From positions 496,001 to 560,000 of the forward strand of contig NZ_JAMXQV010000002.1 in the NCBI RefSeq assembly GCF_024703995.1: a stretch of 64,000 nt of DNA. Direction: 5' to 3'. The notes under the pieces were generated by a model, which was not told where the DNA came from, did not search any database, and saw only the letters and a list, made by a program, of their open reading frames with translations. How positions within the stretch are numbered: position 1 is the stretch's first letter; each line of letters starts with the position of its first letter. The position numbers and the translations under genes were made by a program. This document shows, piece by piece, positions 26,900 to 34,963 of the stretch. Origin of the DNA: Amycolatopsis iheyensis. GTDB taxonomy: Bacteria > Actinomycetota > Actinomycetes > Mycobacteriales > Pseudonocardiaceae.

Positions 26900-28096
26900 A
26901 TGACGGACGCGGTGATCGTCGACGCGGTACGGACCCCGATCGGCAAGGGCAAGCCGAACGGCACACTGGCCGGGGTGCACCCGGTCGACCTGCACGCCCA
27001 CGCGCTCCGCTCGCTCGTCGAGCGCACCGGCGTCGATCCCGCCCGGATCGACGACGTGATCAGCGGCGCCGTCGGCCAGATCGGCGAGCAGAGCATGAAC
27101 ACCGCCCGCTGGGCCCCGCTGGCCGCGGGCCTGCCGGAGTCGGTCCCGGCGGTGACCGTCGACCGCCAGTGCGGCAGCAGCCAGCAGGCCGTGCACTTCG
27201 CCGCGCAGGGCGTCCTGGCCGGCGCGTACGACGTCGTGCTCGCCTCCGGCGTCGAGTCGATGAGCCGGGTGCCGATGGGCAGCCAGGTGGCCGGGCGCGA
27301 CCCGTTCGGCACGCAGGTCGCCGCGCGCTACCCCGACGGCCTCGTGCCCCAGGGCATCAGCGCGGAGCTGATCGCCGCGAAGTGGGGCTTTTCCCGGGCG
27401 CAGCTCGACGAGTTCTCCGCCGAGAGCCACCAGCGGGCGGCGAAGGCGTGGGCCGACGGGAAGTTCGCGGGCGAAGTCGCGCCGCTGAAGGCGCCCGGAC
27501 CCGGCGGCGTACTCGTCGACGTCACGACTGACGAGACGGTCCGGCCGGGCACCACGCCGGAGATCCTCGCCGGGCTCAAGCCGGCGTTCCGCGCCGACGT
27601 CTGGGAGCAGCGGTTCCCCGACCTCGGCTGGCACGTCACCGCGGGCAACTCGTCGCCGATCAACGACGGCGCCGCCGCCCTGATGATCACCAGCGCCGAG
27701 ACGGCGAAGGCGCTCGGCCTGCGGCCGCGGGCCCGGATCCACAGCTTCGCCGTCGTCGGCGACGACCCGCTGTACATGCTCACCAGCGTCATCCCGGCCA
27801 CCCGCAAGGTCCTCGACCGCGCCGGGCTCAGCGTGTCGGACATCGACGCCTTCGAGGTCAACGAGGCGTTCGCGAGCGTGGTCCTCGCCTGGCAGGCCGA
27901 GATCGGCGCGGACCTGGCGAAGGTGAACGTCAACGGCGGCGCGATCGCGCTGGGCCACCCGCTCGGCGGCAGCGGCGCCCGCCTGGCGACGACACTGCTG
28001 TCGGTGCTGGAGCAGACCGGCGGCCGCTACGGCCTGCAGACGATGTGTGAGGCGGGCGGCCTCGCCAACGCGACCGTCATCGAGCGCCTGGACTGA
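26900..28096 (+). CDS. Thiolase (acetyl-CoA C-acyltransferase)
   Basis: A 398-residue thiolase of normal length. GAGGAGG lies 8 nt before the ATG. The acyl-enzyme Cys is in VDRQCGSSQQAVHFAAQ (about residue 92), the His in NGGAIALGHPLGGSGAR, and the second Cys in MCEAGGLANATV. It reversibly joins or splits acyl-CoAs, in beta-oxidation or acetoacetyl-CoA formation. It is divergent from an HxlR regulator. The last 70 bases overlap, on the other strand, the tail of the B12-binding-like gene. Confidence 0.9.
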   Translation: MTDAVIVDAVRTPIGKGKPNGTLAGVHPVDLHAHALRSLVERTGVDPARIDDVISGAVGQIGEQSMNTARWAPLAAGLPESVPAVTVDRQCGSSQQAVHFAAQGVLAGAYDVVLASGVESMSRVPMGSQVAGRDPFGTQVAARYPDGLVPQGISAELIAAKWGFSRAQLDEFSAESHQRAAKAWADGKFAGEVAPLKAPGPGGVLVDVTTDETVRPGTTPEILAGLKPAFRADVWEQRFPDLGWHVTAGNSSPINDGAAALMITSAETAKALGLRPRARIHSFAVVGDDPLYMLTSVIPATRKVLDRAGLSVSDIDAFEVNEAFASVVLAWQAEIGADLAKVNVNGGAIALGHPLGGSGARLATTLLSVLEQTGGRYGLQTMCEAGGLANATVIERLD

Positions 28097-28446
28097 CTCG
28101 CCAGGTACTCCCGCAGCGCCGCCACGGCTCCCCCGGGATCCGCGGCGGCGACCGGGAAAACCTCGTCGTAGCCGGCCGCGAGCAGGTCCGCGCGCGGGCG
28201 GTCCAGGCGGCCGCCGAGCACGACCGGCAGCCCCGCCAGCGCCGGGTCGGCACGCACGCGGCGCAGCACGTCGAGTCCCGGGGCGCCCTGGGTCGTGGAC
28301 AGCACCAGGCAGCCGGGCCGCGCGCGGCGGCAAGCCCGCAGCGCCTCGGTCGTCACGTGCACGGTGTGCCCCTCGCGTTCGAGGACCACCTGCAACGCCA
28401 CGAGGCTCCACGCGGCCGCGTCCAACCCGGACAGCACGATCTCCAC
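28027..28446 (-). CDS. B12-binding-fold protein lacking the cobalamin His motif
   Basis: A 139-residue Rossmann-like protein from a GTG at 28446, 35 bp after the polymerase gene. The order of strands (VEIVLSGLDAAAWSLVALQVVLEREGHTVHV, CLVLSTTQG, LPVVLGGRLD, and a C-terminal ADPGGAVAALREYL) matches the cobalamin-binding domain of MCM/glutamate mutase. However, the position of the family DxHxxG motif reads DAAAWSL, so the His that ligates cobalt is missing. It may bind another ligand or only keep the fold. The C-terminus overlaps the thiolase 3' end antisense by 70 bp. Confidence 0.65.
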   Translation of the reverse strand: MEIVLSGLDAAAWSLVALQVVLEREGHTVHVTTEALRACRRARPGCLVLSTTQGAPGLDVLRRVRADPALAGLPVVLGGRLDRPRADLLAAGYDEVFPVAAADPGGAVAALREYLASQSRRSMTVALARPPASHIVCRP

Positions 28447-28480
28447 CCCGGGCAGATCCGCGAACCCGCCGGGAAATACG

Positions 28481-29428
28481 TCAGTCTTCGGGTGGCTCTT
28501 CGACGCCGTCGCGCTCGGCCCACTCCAGCAGCGGGTCGAGCGAGAACACGGCCTTGTCGATGCCCGCGTGGAGGTCGCCCAGCTCGGCGAAGCGGGCGGG
28601 GACGGTCGCGATGGTGAAGTCGCCCGGCTCGACGTCGTCGATCTCCTCCCACCGGATCGGCGTCGACACCGTGCCTTCCGGGTTGCCGCGGACCGAATAG
28701 GCACTGGCGATCGTGTGGTCGCGGGCGTTCTGGTTGTAGTCGACGAACAGCAGCCGCGGGTCGCGGTCCTTGCGCCACCAGGTCGTCGTGACGTCGTCCG
28801 GGGCCCGGCGTTCGACTTCGTGCGCGAAGGCCAAAGCCGCGCGCCGGACGTCCTTGAAGCCCCAGTCCGGTTCGATCCGGACGTAGATGTGCAGGCCGCG
28901 GCCGCCGGAGGTCTTGGGCCAGCCGACCGCGCCCAGCTCGTCGAGGATCTCGTGGGCCACGTGGGCGACCCGCCGGACGCGGTCGAAGCCGCAGTCGGGC
29001 ATCGGGTCGAGGTCGATCCGCCACTCGTCGGGCTTTTCGGTGTCGGCGCGCCGGGAGTTCCACGGGTGGAACTCCACTGTGGACATCTGCACGGCCCAGG
29101 CGACGTGGGCCAGCTCGGTGACGCACAGCTCGTCGGCGTGCCGGTTGTAGCGCGGGAAGGTCACCCGGACGGTCTCCAGCCACGGCGGCGCGCCGTTCGG
29201 GACCCGCTTCTGGTGCACCTTCTCCCCCGCCACCCCGGACGGGAAGCGGTGCAGCATGCACGGCCGCTCGCGCAGCGCGTTCACGATGCCGTCGCCCACC
29301 GAGAGGTAGTAGTTGACCAGGTCGAGCTTCGTCTCGCCGCGGGCCGGGAAGTAGACCCGGTCCGGGTTCGAAATCCGCACTGTGTGCGGCCCAACTTCCA
29401 GCTCGACCGCCGCCGACTTCTGCGCCAT
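28481..29428 (-). CDS. LigD-type polymerase domain protein (archaeo-eukaryotic primase family)
   Basis: A 315-residue protein equal to the polymerase domain of bacterial NHEJ ligase D, with no ligase or nuclease domain. The motif DEWRIDLDPMPDCGFD holds the metal-binding Asp pair; TSGGRGLHIYVRI and RLLFVDYNQNARDHTIASAYSVRG are conserved blocks. Such enzymes add nucleotides (often ribonucleotides) at broken ends or gaps. No Ku or ligase gene is in this window, so it is a stand-alone version like those present in several copies in actinobacteria. Start ATG ends at 29428; it is divergent from the PHP gene. Confidence 0.9.
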   Translation of the reverse strand: MAQKSAAVELEVGPHTVRISNPDRVYFPARGETKLDLVNYYLSVGDGIVNALRERPCMLHRFPSGVAGEKVHQKRVPNGAPPWLETVRVTFPRYNRHADELCVTELAHVAWAVQMSTVEFHPWNSRRADTEKPDEWRIDLDPMPDCGFDRVRRVAHVAHEILDELGAVGWPKTSGGRGLHIYVRIEPDWGFKDVRRAALAFAHEVERRAPDDVTTTWWRKDRDPRLLFVDYNQNARDHTIASAYSVRGNPEGTVSTPIRWEEIDDVEPGDFTIATVPARFAELGDLHAGIDKAVFSLDPLLEWAERDGVEEPPED

Positions 29429-29468
29429 ACACTGACGCTAGCCCAAATCCGCCGATACCGTGGGGATC

Positions 29469-30305
29469 ATGAGCCTGCCGACGGACGGTCACGTGCACAC
29501 GGAATGGTCGTGGGACACCGTCACCGGGTCGATGATCGGCTCGTGCGAGCGGGCGCTCGAGCTGGGCCTGCCGTCGGTCGCGTTCACCGAGCACGCCGAC
29601 CTGACCCCGTGGCTGATCCCGGAGCCGGTCCGGCCACTGCTGCCGGACCACTTCCGGGTCCGGTTGCGCCCCGACGGCGTCCTCGAACCGCCGGACCTCG
29701 ACGTTCCGGGTTACCTGGCCTGCGTCGCGGAGTGCCGCGACCGGTTCCCGGACCTCAAGATCCTGTCCGGCGTCGAGCTGAGCGAACCGCACTGGCACCG
29801 CGACCGCGCCGACGCCCTACTCGAAGCCCACGACTTCGACCGCGTGCTCGGCTCCGTGCACTCCCTGCCCGAGGGCGGGCACCACCACGAGCTCACCGTC
29901 ATCTCGGGCCGCCCACCCGGCGACGTCCTGCGGGCCTACCTCGGCGAAGTGCTCGGGCTCGTCGAATCGACAGCGGACTTCGCGGTGCTCGCCCACATCG
30001 ACTACGCATTGCGCGCCTGGCCCGGCGAAGGGCCGCCGTTCGTCGCGGAGGACTTCGAAGACGAGTTCCGCACGGTGCTGCGCGCGCTCAAGGCGAGCGG
30101 GCGGGCACTGGAGGTCAACACCAAGGTGCCGCTGCCGGGCGAGGTCGTCCGGTGGTGGTTCGACGTCGGTGGTGAGGCGGTCGCCTTCGGCAGCGACGCC
30201 CACGAGCCCGGCCTGGTCGGGCACGGGTTCGCCGACGCCGCCGCGTTGGTCGAGGCGTGCGGCTTCCGCTGCGGCCGGACACCGCACGACTTCTGGCGCC
30301 GCTGA
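29469..30305 (+). CDS. PHP-domain phosphoesterase (histidinol-phosphatase-like)
   Basis: A 278-residue metal-dependent hydrolase. The PHP motifs appear in order: DGHVHTEWSWD near residue 6, FTEHAD near 40, the Glu of SGVELSE, a GSVHSLP His, LAHIDY, and FGSDAHEP at the C-terminus. Together these form the three-metal site. It would cleave a phosphomonoester such as histidinol phosphate or act on oligonucleotide ends. Its neighbour is the LigD-type polymerase on the opposite strand, so a DNA repair role is worth considering, although the motif set is most like HisK-type phosphatases. The in-frame GTG at 29460 is a less likely start. Confidence 0.8.
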   Translation: MSLPTDGHVHTEWSWDTVTGSMIGSCERALELGLPSVAFTEHADLTPWLIPEPVRPLLPDHFRVRLRPDGVLEPPDLDVPGYLACVAECRDRFPDLKILSGVELSEPHWHRDRADALLEAHDFDRVLGSVHSLPEGGHHHELTVISGRPPGDVLRAYLGEVLGLVESTADFAVLAHIDYALRAWPGEGPPFVAEDFEDEFRTVLRALKASGRALEVNTKVPLPGEVVRWWFDVGGEAVAFGSDAHEPGLVGHGFADAAALVEACGFRCGRTPHDFWRR

Positions 30306-30309
30306 CCCC

Positions 30310-30331
30310 GGCACTTTCACGTGAAAGTGCC
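30310..30331. terminator. Bidirectional terminator between convergent genes
   Basis: The perfect palindrome GGCACTTTCAC/GTGAAAGTGCC lies in the 34-bp gap between the stops of the PHP gene and the zinc dehydrogenase gene. It can form the same hairpin on both strands. Confidence 0.6.
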
Positions 30332-30339
30332 GCTGAACC

Positions 30340-31446
30340 TCACGGGCGGAGCAGCACCTTCGTCCAGCCGTCTTCCCGGCGGTCGAACTTGTCGTAGCCC
30401 TCGACGGCCTGCTCCAGCGTCAGCTCGTGGGAGACGAGGAACGACGGGCTGGCCTTGCCGGCGATGATCAGGTCCCGCAGCATCCGGTTGTAGCGCTTGA
30501 CCGGCGCCTGGCCGGTGCCCATCTGCTGGCCCTTCATGAAGAAGCTGCCGAAGTCCCAGCCGATCCGGCCCTGCTTGGCGCCCTCGTTCGCGGCGCCCGG
30601 GTCGTCGGGCAGGTAGACGCCGACCACGCCGATGCCGCCGGTCGAGCGGACAACCTGGACGAGGTTGTCCAGCACCAGCTCCGGGTGCTCTTCGCCGCTG
30701 TGGTCGTGCGCCTGGTAGCCGACCGCCTCGACACCCCGGTCGACCCCCGCGCCGCCGGTCGCGGCGAGGATCTGCTCGACGGGATCGGCCTCCGACAGGT
30801 CGATCGGCTGCGCGCCGATCTTCTCGGCCATCGCCAGCCGGTCGCGTTCCTTGTCCACGACGTACACCTCGGACGCGCCGCGGATCACCGCGCTGTGCGC
30901 CGCCATCAGCCCGACCGGGCCGGCGCCGAACACGGCGACGCGATCACCCGGCAACATCCCGGCCAGCTCGGTGCCGTGCCAGCCGGTCGGGAAGATGTCC
31001 GAGAGCATGGTGAAGTCATTCTCGTGCTCCGTGCCCGCGGGCAGGTCCAGCAGGTTGAAGTCCGCCCACGGCACCCGCAGGTACTCGGCCTGGCCACCGG
31101 CGTAGGGACCCATGTTGGCGTACCCGTACGCGGCGCCGTCCACGCCGTCGGTCGGGTTGGCGCGCAGGCAGAACGACGTCCAGCCGGTCTCGCAGTGGTG
31201 GCACGAGCCGCAGGCGATGTCGAACGGCACCGAGACCCGGTCACCGACCTTCATCCGGTTCACCCCGGCGCCGACCTCGACGACGAACCCCATGTTCTCG
31301 TGGCCGAGCACCTTGCCTTCCTCGACGTTGGTGCGGCCTTCGTACATGTGCAGGTCGGAGCCGCAGATGTTCGGCTGCTCGATCGTCGGCTCCGGCACGT
31401 CGGTCACCTCGACGTCGCGCGGACCCCGGTACACCACTGCCTTCAT
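30340..31446 (-). CDS. Zinc-dependent alcohol/formaldehyde dehydrogenase with short N-terminal deletion
   Basis: A 368-residue MDR-family enzyme of the glutathione-independent formaldehyde dehydrogenase group. AGGAGG precedes the start. Zinc ligands are seen in ICGSDLHMYE, GHENMGFV and CGSCHHCETGWTSFC; the NAD motif is GAGPVGLMA near residue 175. The group's typical loop SGEEHPELVLDNL is present. Oddly, the segment between the first strands and ICGSDLH reads DVPEPTIEQPNICG, whereas relatives I recall carry about 10-12 more residues (a T-D-x-x-V-R-I-T strand). This would remove a beta strand, so activity is uncertain. Confidence 0.85.
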   Translation of the reverse strand: MKAVVYRGPRDVEVTDVPEPTIEQPNICGSDLHMYEGRTNVEEGKVLGHENMGFVVEVGAGVNRMKVGDRVSVPFDIACGSCHHCETGWTSFCLRANPTDGVDGAAYGYANMGPYAGGQAEYLRVPWADFNLLDLPAGTEHENDFTMLSDIFPTGWHGTELAGMLPGDRVAVFGAGPVGLMAAHSAVIRGASEVYVVDKERDRLAMAEKIGAQPIDLSEADPVEQILAATGGAGVDRGVEAVGYQAHDHSGEEHPELVLDNLVQVVRSTGGIGVVGVYLPDDPGAANEGAKQGRIGWDFGSFFMKGQQMGTGQAPVKRYNRMLRDLIIAGKASPSFLVSHELTLEQAVEGYDKFDRREDGWTKVLLRP

Positions 31447-31509
31447 GCGCTCCTCCTGGTCCGGTTCCCCCTCTCGCAACCGGCTACCCGCGGTGCGCCC
31501 CGTTAAGCG

Positions 31510-33549
31510 TCAGGCCAGCGCGTGCCGTCCGTGCGTGCGGACCTCGGCGCTCTGGTCCAGCAGCCGGGCCGCGACCCGGCCGATCGCCGCGTCCAGCTCG
31601 GCGCGGTTGCCGGTGCCCCAGTCGCCGAGCCGCGAAGCCAGCCAGTCGTGCCAGGCGCGGACGACCTTGCCGAACTCCTCGCGTCCGGCGTCGGTCAGCT
31701 CCCAGCCGTCCCGCGTGTAGTGCAGGTGGCCGGTCAGTTCCAGGCGGTTGAACGCCGGCTCCAGCACCGGCGCCGGGACGCCGAAGTACTCGCCGATCGC
31801 CTTGAGCGTCGCCGGCTCGCCGCGGCGGTGTCGCAGGTGGACCTGCAGCAGGCACCAGATCCCGCCCTCGTCGAGGTCACTGCCCGCGCGTTCGACGATC
31901 GCGGGGGCGACCTTGCGGCGTTCGCGGAAGAACAACGTCGCGACCGCGCGTTCCAGCTCGCGGTCGTCGGTGCGGGCCTCGGGCATCGCGAAGCCGTCGC
32001 CGAGGTCCGGGGCCGCCGCGCGGGCCGTGTCGCGCAGCGGGACCTCCTTGAGGAAGAACGCCAGCGCGAAGGCGACCAGCCCGACCGGCGCCGCGGCGAG
32101 GAACACGACGTGCAAGGAGTCGCTGTAGGCCTGAATCACCGGCTTCGAGACGGCGTCGGGCAGCGCGTGCAGGGCGGTGGGCACCTGCACCGCCCGCGGG
32201 TCGACCCCCGGCGGCAGCGGGTGGGCCGCCAGCGCCGCGGTCAGGTTCGGCGTCAGCTGGTTCGCGTAGACCGTGCCGAAGATCGCCGCGCCGAACGAGC
32301 TGCCGATCGAGCGCAGGAACGTCACGCCCGAGGTCGCGACGCCCAGGTCGGCGTAGTCGACGGTGTTCTGCACGGCGATGGTCAGCACCTGCATGCCCAG
32401 CCCGATCCCGAGCCCGAGCACGGCCATGTAGGCCGACGCCTCCCAGAAGCCGGTGTCGCTGTCCAAGCGGGAGAGCAGGTAGAGCCCGATCGTCATGCCC
32501 GCGGCACCGACCAGCGGGAAGATCTTGTACCGGCCGGTCCTGCTCACCGCGTTGCCCGCGGCAATGGACGCGACGAGCAGCGCCAGCACCATCGGCAGCA
32601 GCCGCACCCCGGACGTCGTCGCCGACGTGCCCTGGACGTACTGCATGTAAGTGGGCAAATAGGACAACGCGCCGAGCATCGCGAACCCGACGACGAAGCT
32701 CATGATCCCGCCGACCGTGAACACCGGGTTGCGGAACAGCCGCATCGGCAGCATCGGCTCCTTCGCCCGCAGTTCGACGAAGACGAACGCGGCCAGCAGC
32801 ACCACCGAGCCGATCGCCATCCCGATGATCGTCGGCGAGCCCCACGCGTACTGCGTGCCACCCCAGCTGGTGACGAGCGTCAGGCCGGTCGCGGCCAGGC
32901 CGATGAGCAGGATCCCGGCGTAGTCGATCACCGGCTTGATCGCCGCGCGCGCGTTCGGCATCGCCGAGGACGCGACGATCAGCACCACGATGACCAGCGG
33001 GATGTTGACGTAGAACGCCCACCGCCACGACAGGTGGTCGACGAAGAACCCGCCGAGCATCGGCCCTGCCACCGTCACGACGCCGAACACCGAGCCGAGC
33101 ACGCCCTGGTACTTGCCGCGCTCGCGCAGCGGGACGACGTCGGCGATCAACGCCGTCGAGGTGACCATCAGCCCGCCGCCACCCAGCCCCTGCACCGCGC
33201 GCCAGACGATCAGCCACACCATGCTGTCGGCGAACCCGGCGCAGAACGACCCGACGCCGAACACGATCACCGACAGCTGGAACATCAGCTTGCGGCCGAA
33301 GAGGTCGCCCAGCTTGCCGACCACGACCGTCATGATCGTCTCGGCCAGCAGGTAGGACGTGACCACCCAGGACAGGTGCCCGGCCCCGCCGAGGTCGCCG
33401 ACGATGGTGGGCAGCGCGGTGCCGACGATGGTCTGGTCCAGCGCGGCCAGCAGCATTCCCAGCAGCACCGCGCCGAACACGGCGTTGACCCGCGCCTTGC
33501 TCAGCGGCACCGGTCCTGGCTCGTGGGTGACCTCCGCGGTGGCCGTCAT
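31510..33549 (-). CDS. DHA2-family multidrug MFS exporter with C-terminal winged-helix-like domain
   Basis: A 679-residue protein. The first about 520 residues are a 14-segment drug:H+ antiporter: LDQTIVGTALPTIVGDLGG (the DHA2 motif D1), WVVTSYLLAETIM, GKLGDLFGRK (motif A) and GPMLGGFFVDH (motif C). After the last helix about 160 further residues form a soluble part (RELERAVATLFFRERRK, then LKAIGEYFGVPAPVLEPAFNRLELTGHLHYTRDGWELTDAGREEFGKV) that reads like a MarR-type winged helix. It lies just beyond the 3' end of the lipid-synthase operon and could export its product or another compound. Confidence 0.85.
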   Translation of the reverse strand: MTATAEVTHEPGPVPLSKARVNAVFGAVLLGMLLAALDQTIVGTALPTIVGDLGGAGHLSWVVTSYLLAETIMTVVVGKLGDLFGRKLMFQLSVIVFGVGSFCAGFADSMVWLIVWRAVQGLGGGGLMVTSTALIADVVPLRERGKYQGVLGSVFGVVTVAGPMLGGFFVDHLSWRWAFYVNIPLVIVVLIVASSAMPNARAAIKPVIDYAGILLIGLAATGLTLVTSWGGTQYAWGSPTIIGMAIGSVVLLAAFVFVELRAKEPMLPMRLFRNPVFTVGGIMSFVVGFAMLGALSYLPTYMQYVQGTSATTSGVRLLPMVLALLVASIAAGNAVSRTGRYKIFPLVGAAGMTIGLYLLSRLDSDTGFWEASAYMAVLGLGIGLGMQVLTIAVQNTVDYADLGVATSGVTFLRSIGSSFGAAIFGTVYANQLTPNLTAALAAHPLPPGVDPRAVQVPTALHALPDAVSKPVIQAYSDSLHVVFLAAAPVGLVAFALAFFLKEVPLRDTARAAAPDLGDGFAMPEARTDDRELERAVATLFFRERRKVAPAIVERAGSDLDEGGIWCLLQVHLRHRRGEPATLKAIGEYFGVPAPVLEPAFNRLELTGHLHYTRDGWELTDAGREEFGKVVRAWHDWLASRLGDWGTGNRAELDAAIGRVAARLLDQSAEVRTHGRHALA

Positions 33550-33632
33550 CTCCGCACCCTCCTGGCTCGGCCTCCGAGGCTAGTGCGCGCCGTCCACTGT
33601 GGATAGCCACCCGTTCCGGTGGTCCCGGCCGG

Positions 33633-34469
33633 TCAGAGGGTCCAGCGCGCCCGCGGTGGCGATTCGAGGACGAGCTCGCCGTCGACGGCCGCGGCGATCT
33701 CCTCGGGGGTCCAGACCTCCCGGTGCAGCACGGGCCGGATGATGGCGGGCTGCCGGACGGCGTGCAGGTGCCCGTCCGCGAGCCGGAGCACCTGCCCGGT
33801 GACCCCGGCCGAGAGGTCGCTGAGCAGGTAGGTCACCAGCGGCGCCACCCGCTCCGGCGGGTGCGCGTCCGGGTTGCCGCGCGGGTCGGCGGCCATCAGC
33901 CGGGTCCAGGCGATCGGGCTGACGGCGTTGACCCGCACCCCGCGCCCGGCCAGGTCGGCCGCCCATGAGTAGGTCATCGACGCCACCGCGCCTTTCGACG
34001 CCGAGTAGGCGGCGGCGCCGCGTTGCCCGATCATGGACCCCGAGGTCACGTTGACGATGACACCGTTGCCCTGGGCCACCATCACCTCGGCGGCCGCCGT
34101 GCCGCAGTGGAGCGGGCCGAGCACGTTGGTCTCGACCAGGGCGCGGGTCCGCTCGGCGTCGTCGTCCTCCCACGGCCGCGCGTGGTAGCCGACGGCGGCG
34201 TTGTTCACCAGGCCGTCGAGGCGGCCGAAACGGTTGCCGCACAACGTGATCAGCCCGCGGGCGTAGTCCGCGTCGGCCACCGAGCCGACGCTCGCCACCG
34301 CGGTGCCGCCGGCCGCCTCGACCAGGGCGGCGGTCTCGTGCGCCGGTTCCGCGTCGACGTCGTTGACGACGACCGCCGCGCCGTGGTCCGCCGCGTGCCG
34401 AGCGAAGGCCCGGCCCAGTCCGCGGCCGGCGCCGGTGATCACGACGACCCGGCCGTCCAGCAGGCTCAT
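33633..34469 (-). CDS. SDR-family oxidoreductase, last gene of the lipid-synthase operon
   Basis: A 278-residue classical SDR. The cofactor motif is TGAGRGLG (about residues 12-19), then NNAAVGYH, the catalytic Ser in NVTSGSM and Tyr/Lys in YSASKG. The start ATG overlaps the GNAT stop by four bases. It most likely reduces a keto group or oxidises a hydroxyl on the chain or its head group. About 30 C-terminal residues extend past the usual SDR end (EVWTPEEIAAAVDGELVLE), as in FabG4-like or MFE-type members. Downstream, CCACC / GGTGG at 33607-33622 may be a weak terminator. Confidence 0.85.
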   Translation of the reverse strand: MSLLDGRVVVITGAGRGLGRAFARHAADHGAAVVVNDVDAEPAHETAALVEAAGGTAVASVGSVADADYARGLITLCGNRFGRLDGLVNNAAVGYHARPWEDDDAERTRALVETNVLGPLHCGTAAAEVMVAQGNGVIVNVTSGSMIGQRGAAAYSASKGAVASMTYSWAADLAGRGVRVNAVSPIAWTRLMAADPRGNPDAHPPERVAPLVTYLLSDLSAGVTGQVLRLADGHLHAVRQPAIIRPVLHREVWTPEEIAAAVDGELVLESPPRARWTL

Positions 34470-34918
34470 GCGCGCGACAATGTCACCAAGAACGGACGGA
34501 AGCCACGGTTTTCGTAGAATGCGAGCGCGGTTTCGTTGCGCGCGTACGCGCTCACCGTGACTTCGTTCGCCCCGCGGTCCCCGGCCCAGGTGAGGAACGC
34601 GTCGACCAATTCGCCACCGACACCTTCGCGACGCCGTTCCGGCGCGACCCGCATGCTTTCCAGCTGGGCCCGCACGGCGCCCGGGCGCAGCTCGTCCGGC
34701 GGCAGCAGCCGGCCGATCAGGTGGCCGGCGCCGTCGCCGGCGAGCAGGCACAGGCAGTCGGGGTCCTGGACCCGGCCGGTGTAGTAGACGAGACCTTCGC
34801 GAGCCGGCCACCCGGTGTCCAGGAACGGGTCGCGGCTGCCGCCGTCTTCGACGAACAGCGCCGCGGCCGACTTGATGAGTTCCGGGACGTCTTCGGCGAC
34901 ACACACGGAAACAGTCAT
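34466..34918 (-). CDS. GNAT-family N-acetyltransferase
   Basis: A 150-residue protein. The acetyl-CoA-binding loop RRREGVGGELV follows MRVAPE, and the C-terminal AYARNETALAFYENRGF is the usual GNAT motif B. It may acetylate an amino group or hydroxyl; in this operon that could be the sugar or another head group of the lipid. The ATG at 34918 is preferred to one at 34948, but neither has a strong ribosome site. It follows the glycosyltransferase after a 45-bp gap and overlaps the SDR gene. Confidence 0.82.
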   Translation of the reverse strand: MTVSVCVAEDVPELIKSAAALFVEDGGSRDPFLDTGWPAREGLVYYTGRVQDPDCLCLLAGDGAGHLIGRLLPPDELRPGAVRAQLESMRVAPERRREGVGGELVDAFLTWAGDRGANEVTVSAYARNETALAFYENRGFRPFLVTLSRA

Positions 34919-34963
34919 ACCCAGCACCGTAACCTCGGCCCATTTCATTGTAAATTTCGGCTT

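Noticed and set aside
28481..29428. Complete NHEJ system
   Set aside because: No Ku, ligase or phosphoesterase domain of LigD is present within the window.
33607..33622. Terminator after the lipid operon (CCACC/GGTGG)
   Set aside because: Only 5-bp arms and no T-run; too weak to list as a feature.
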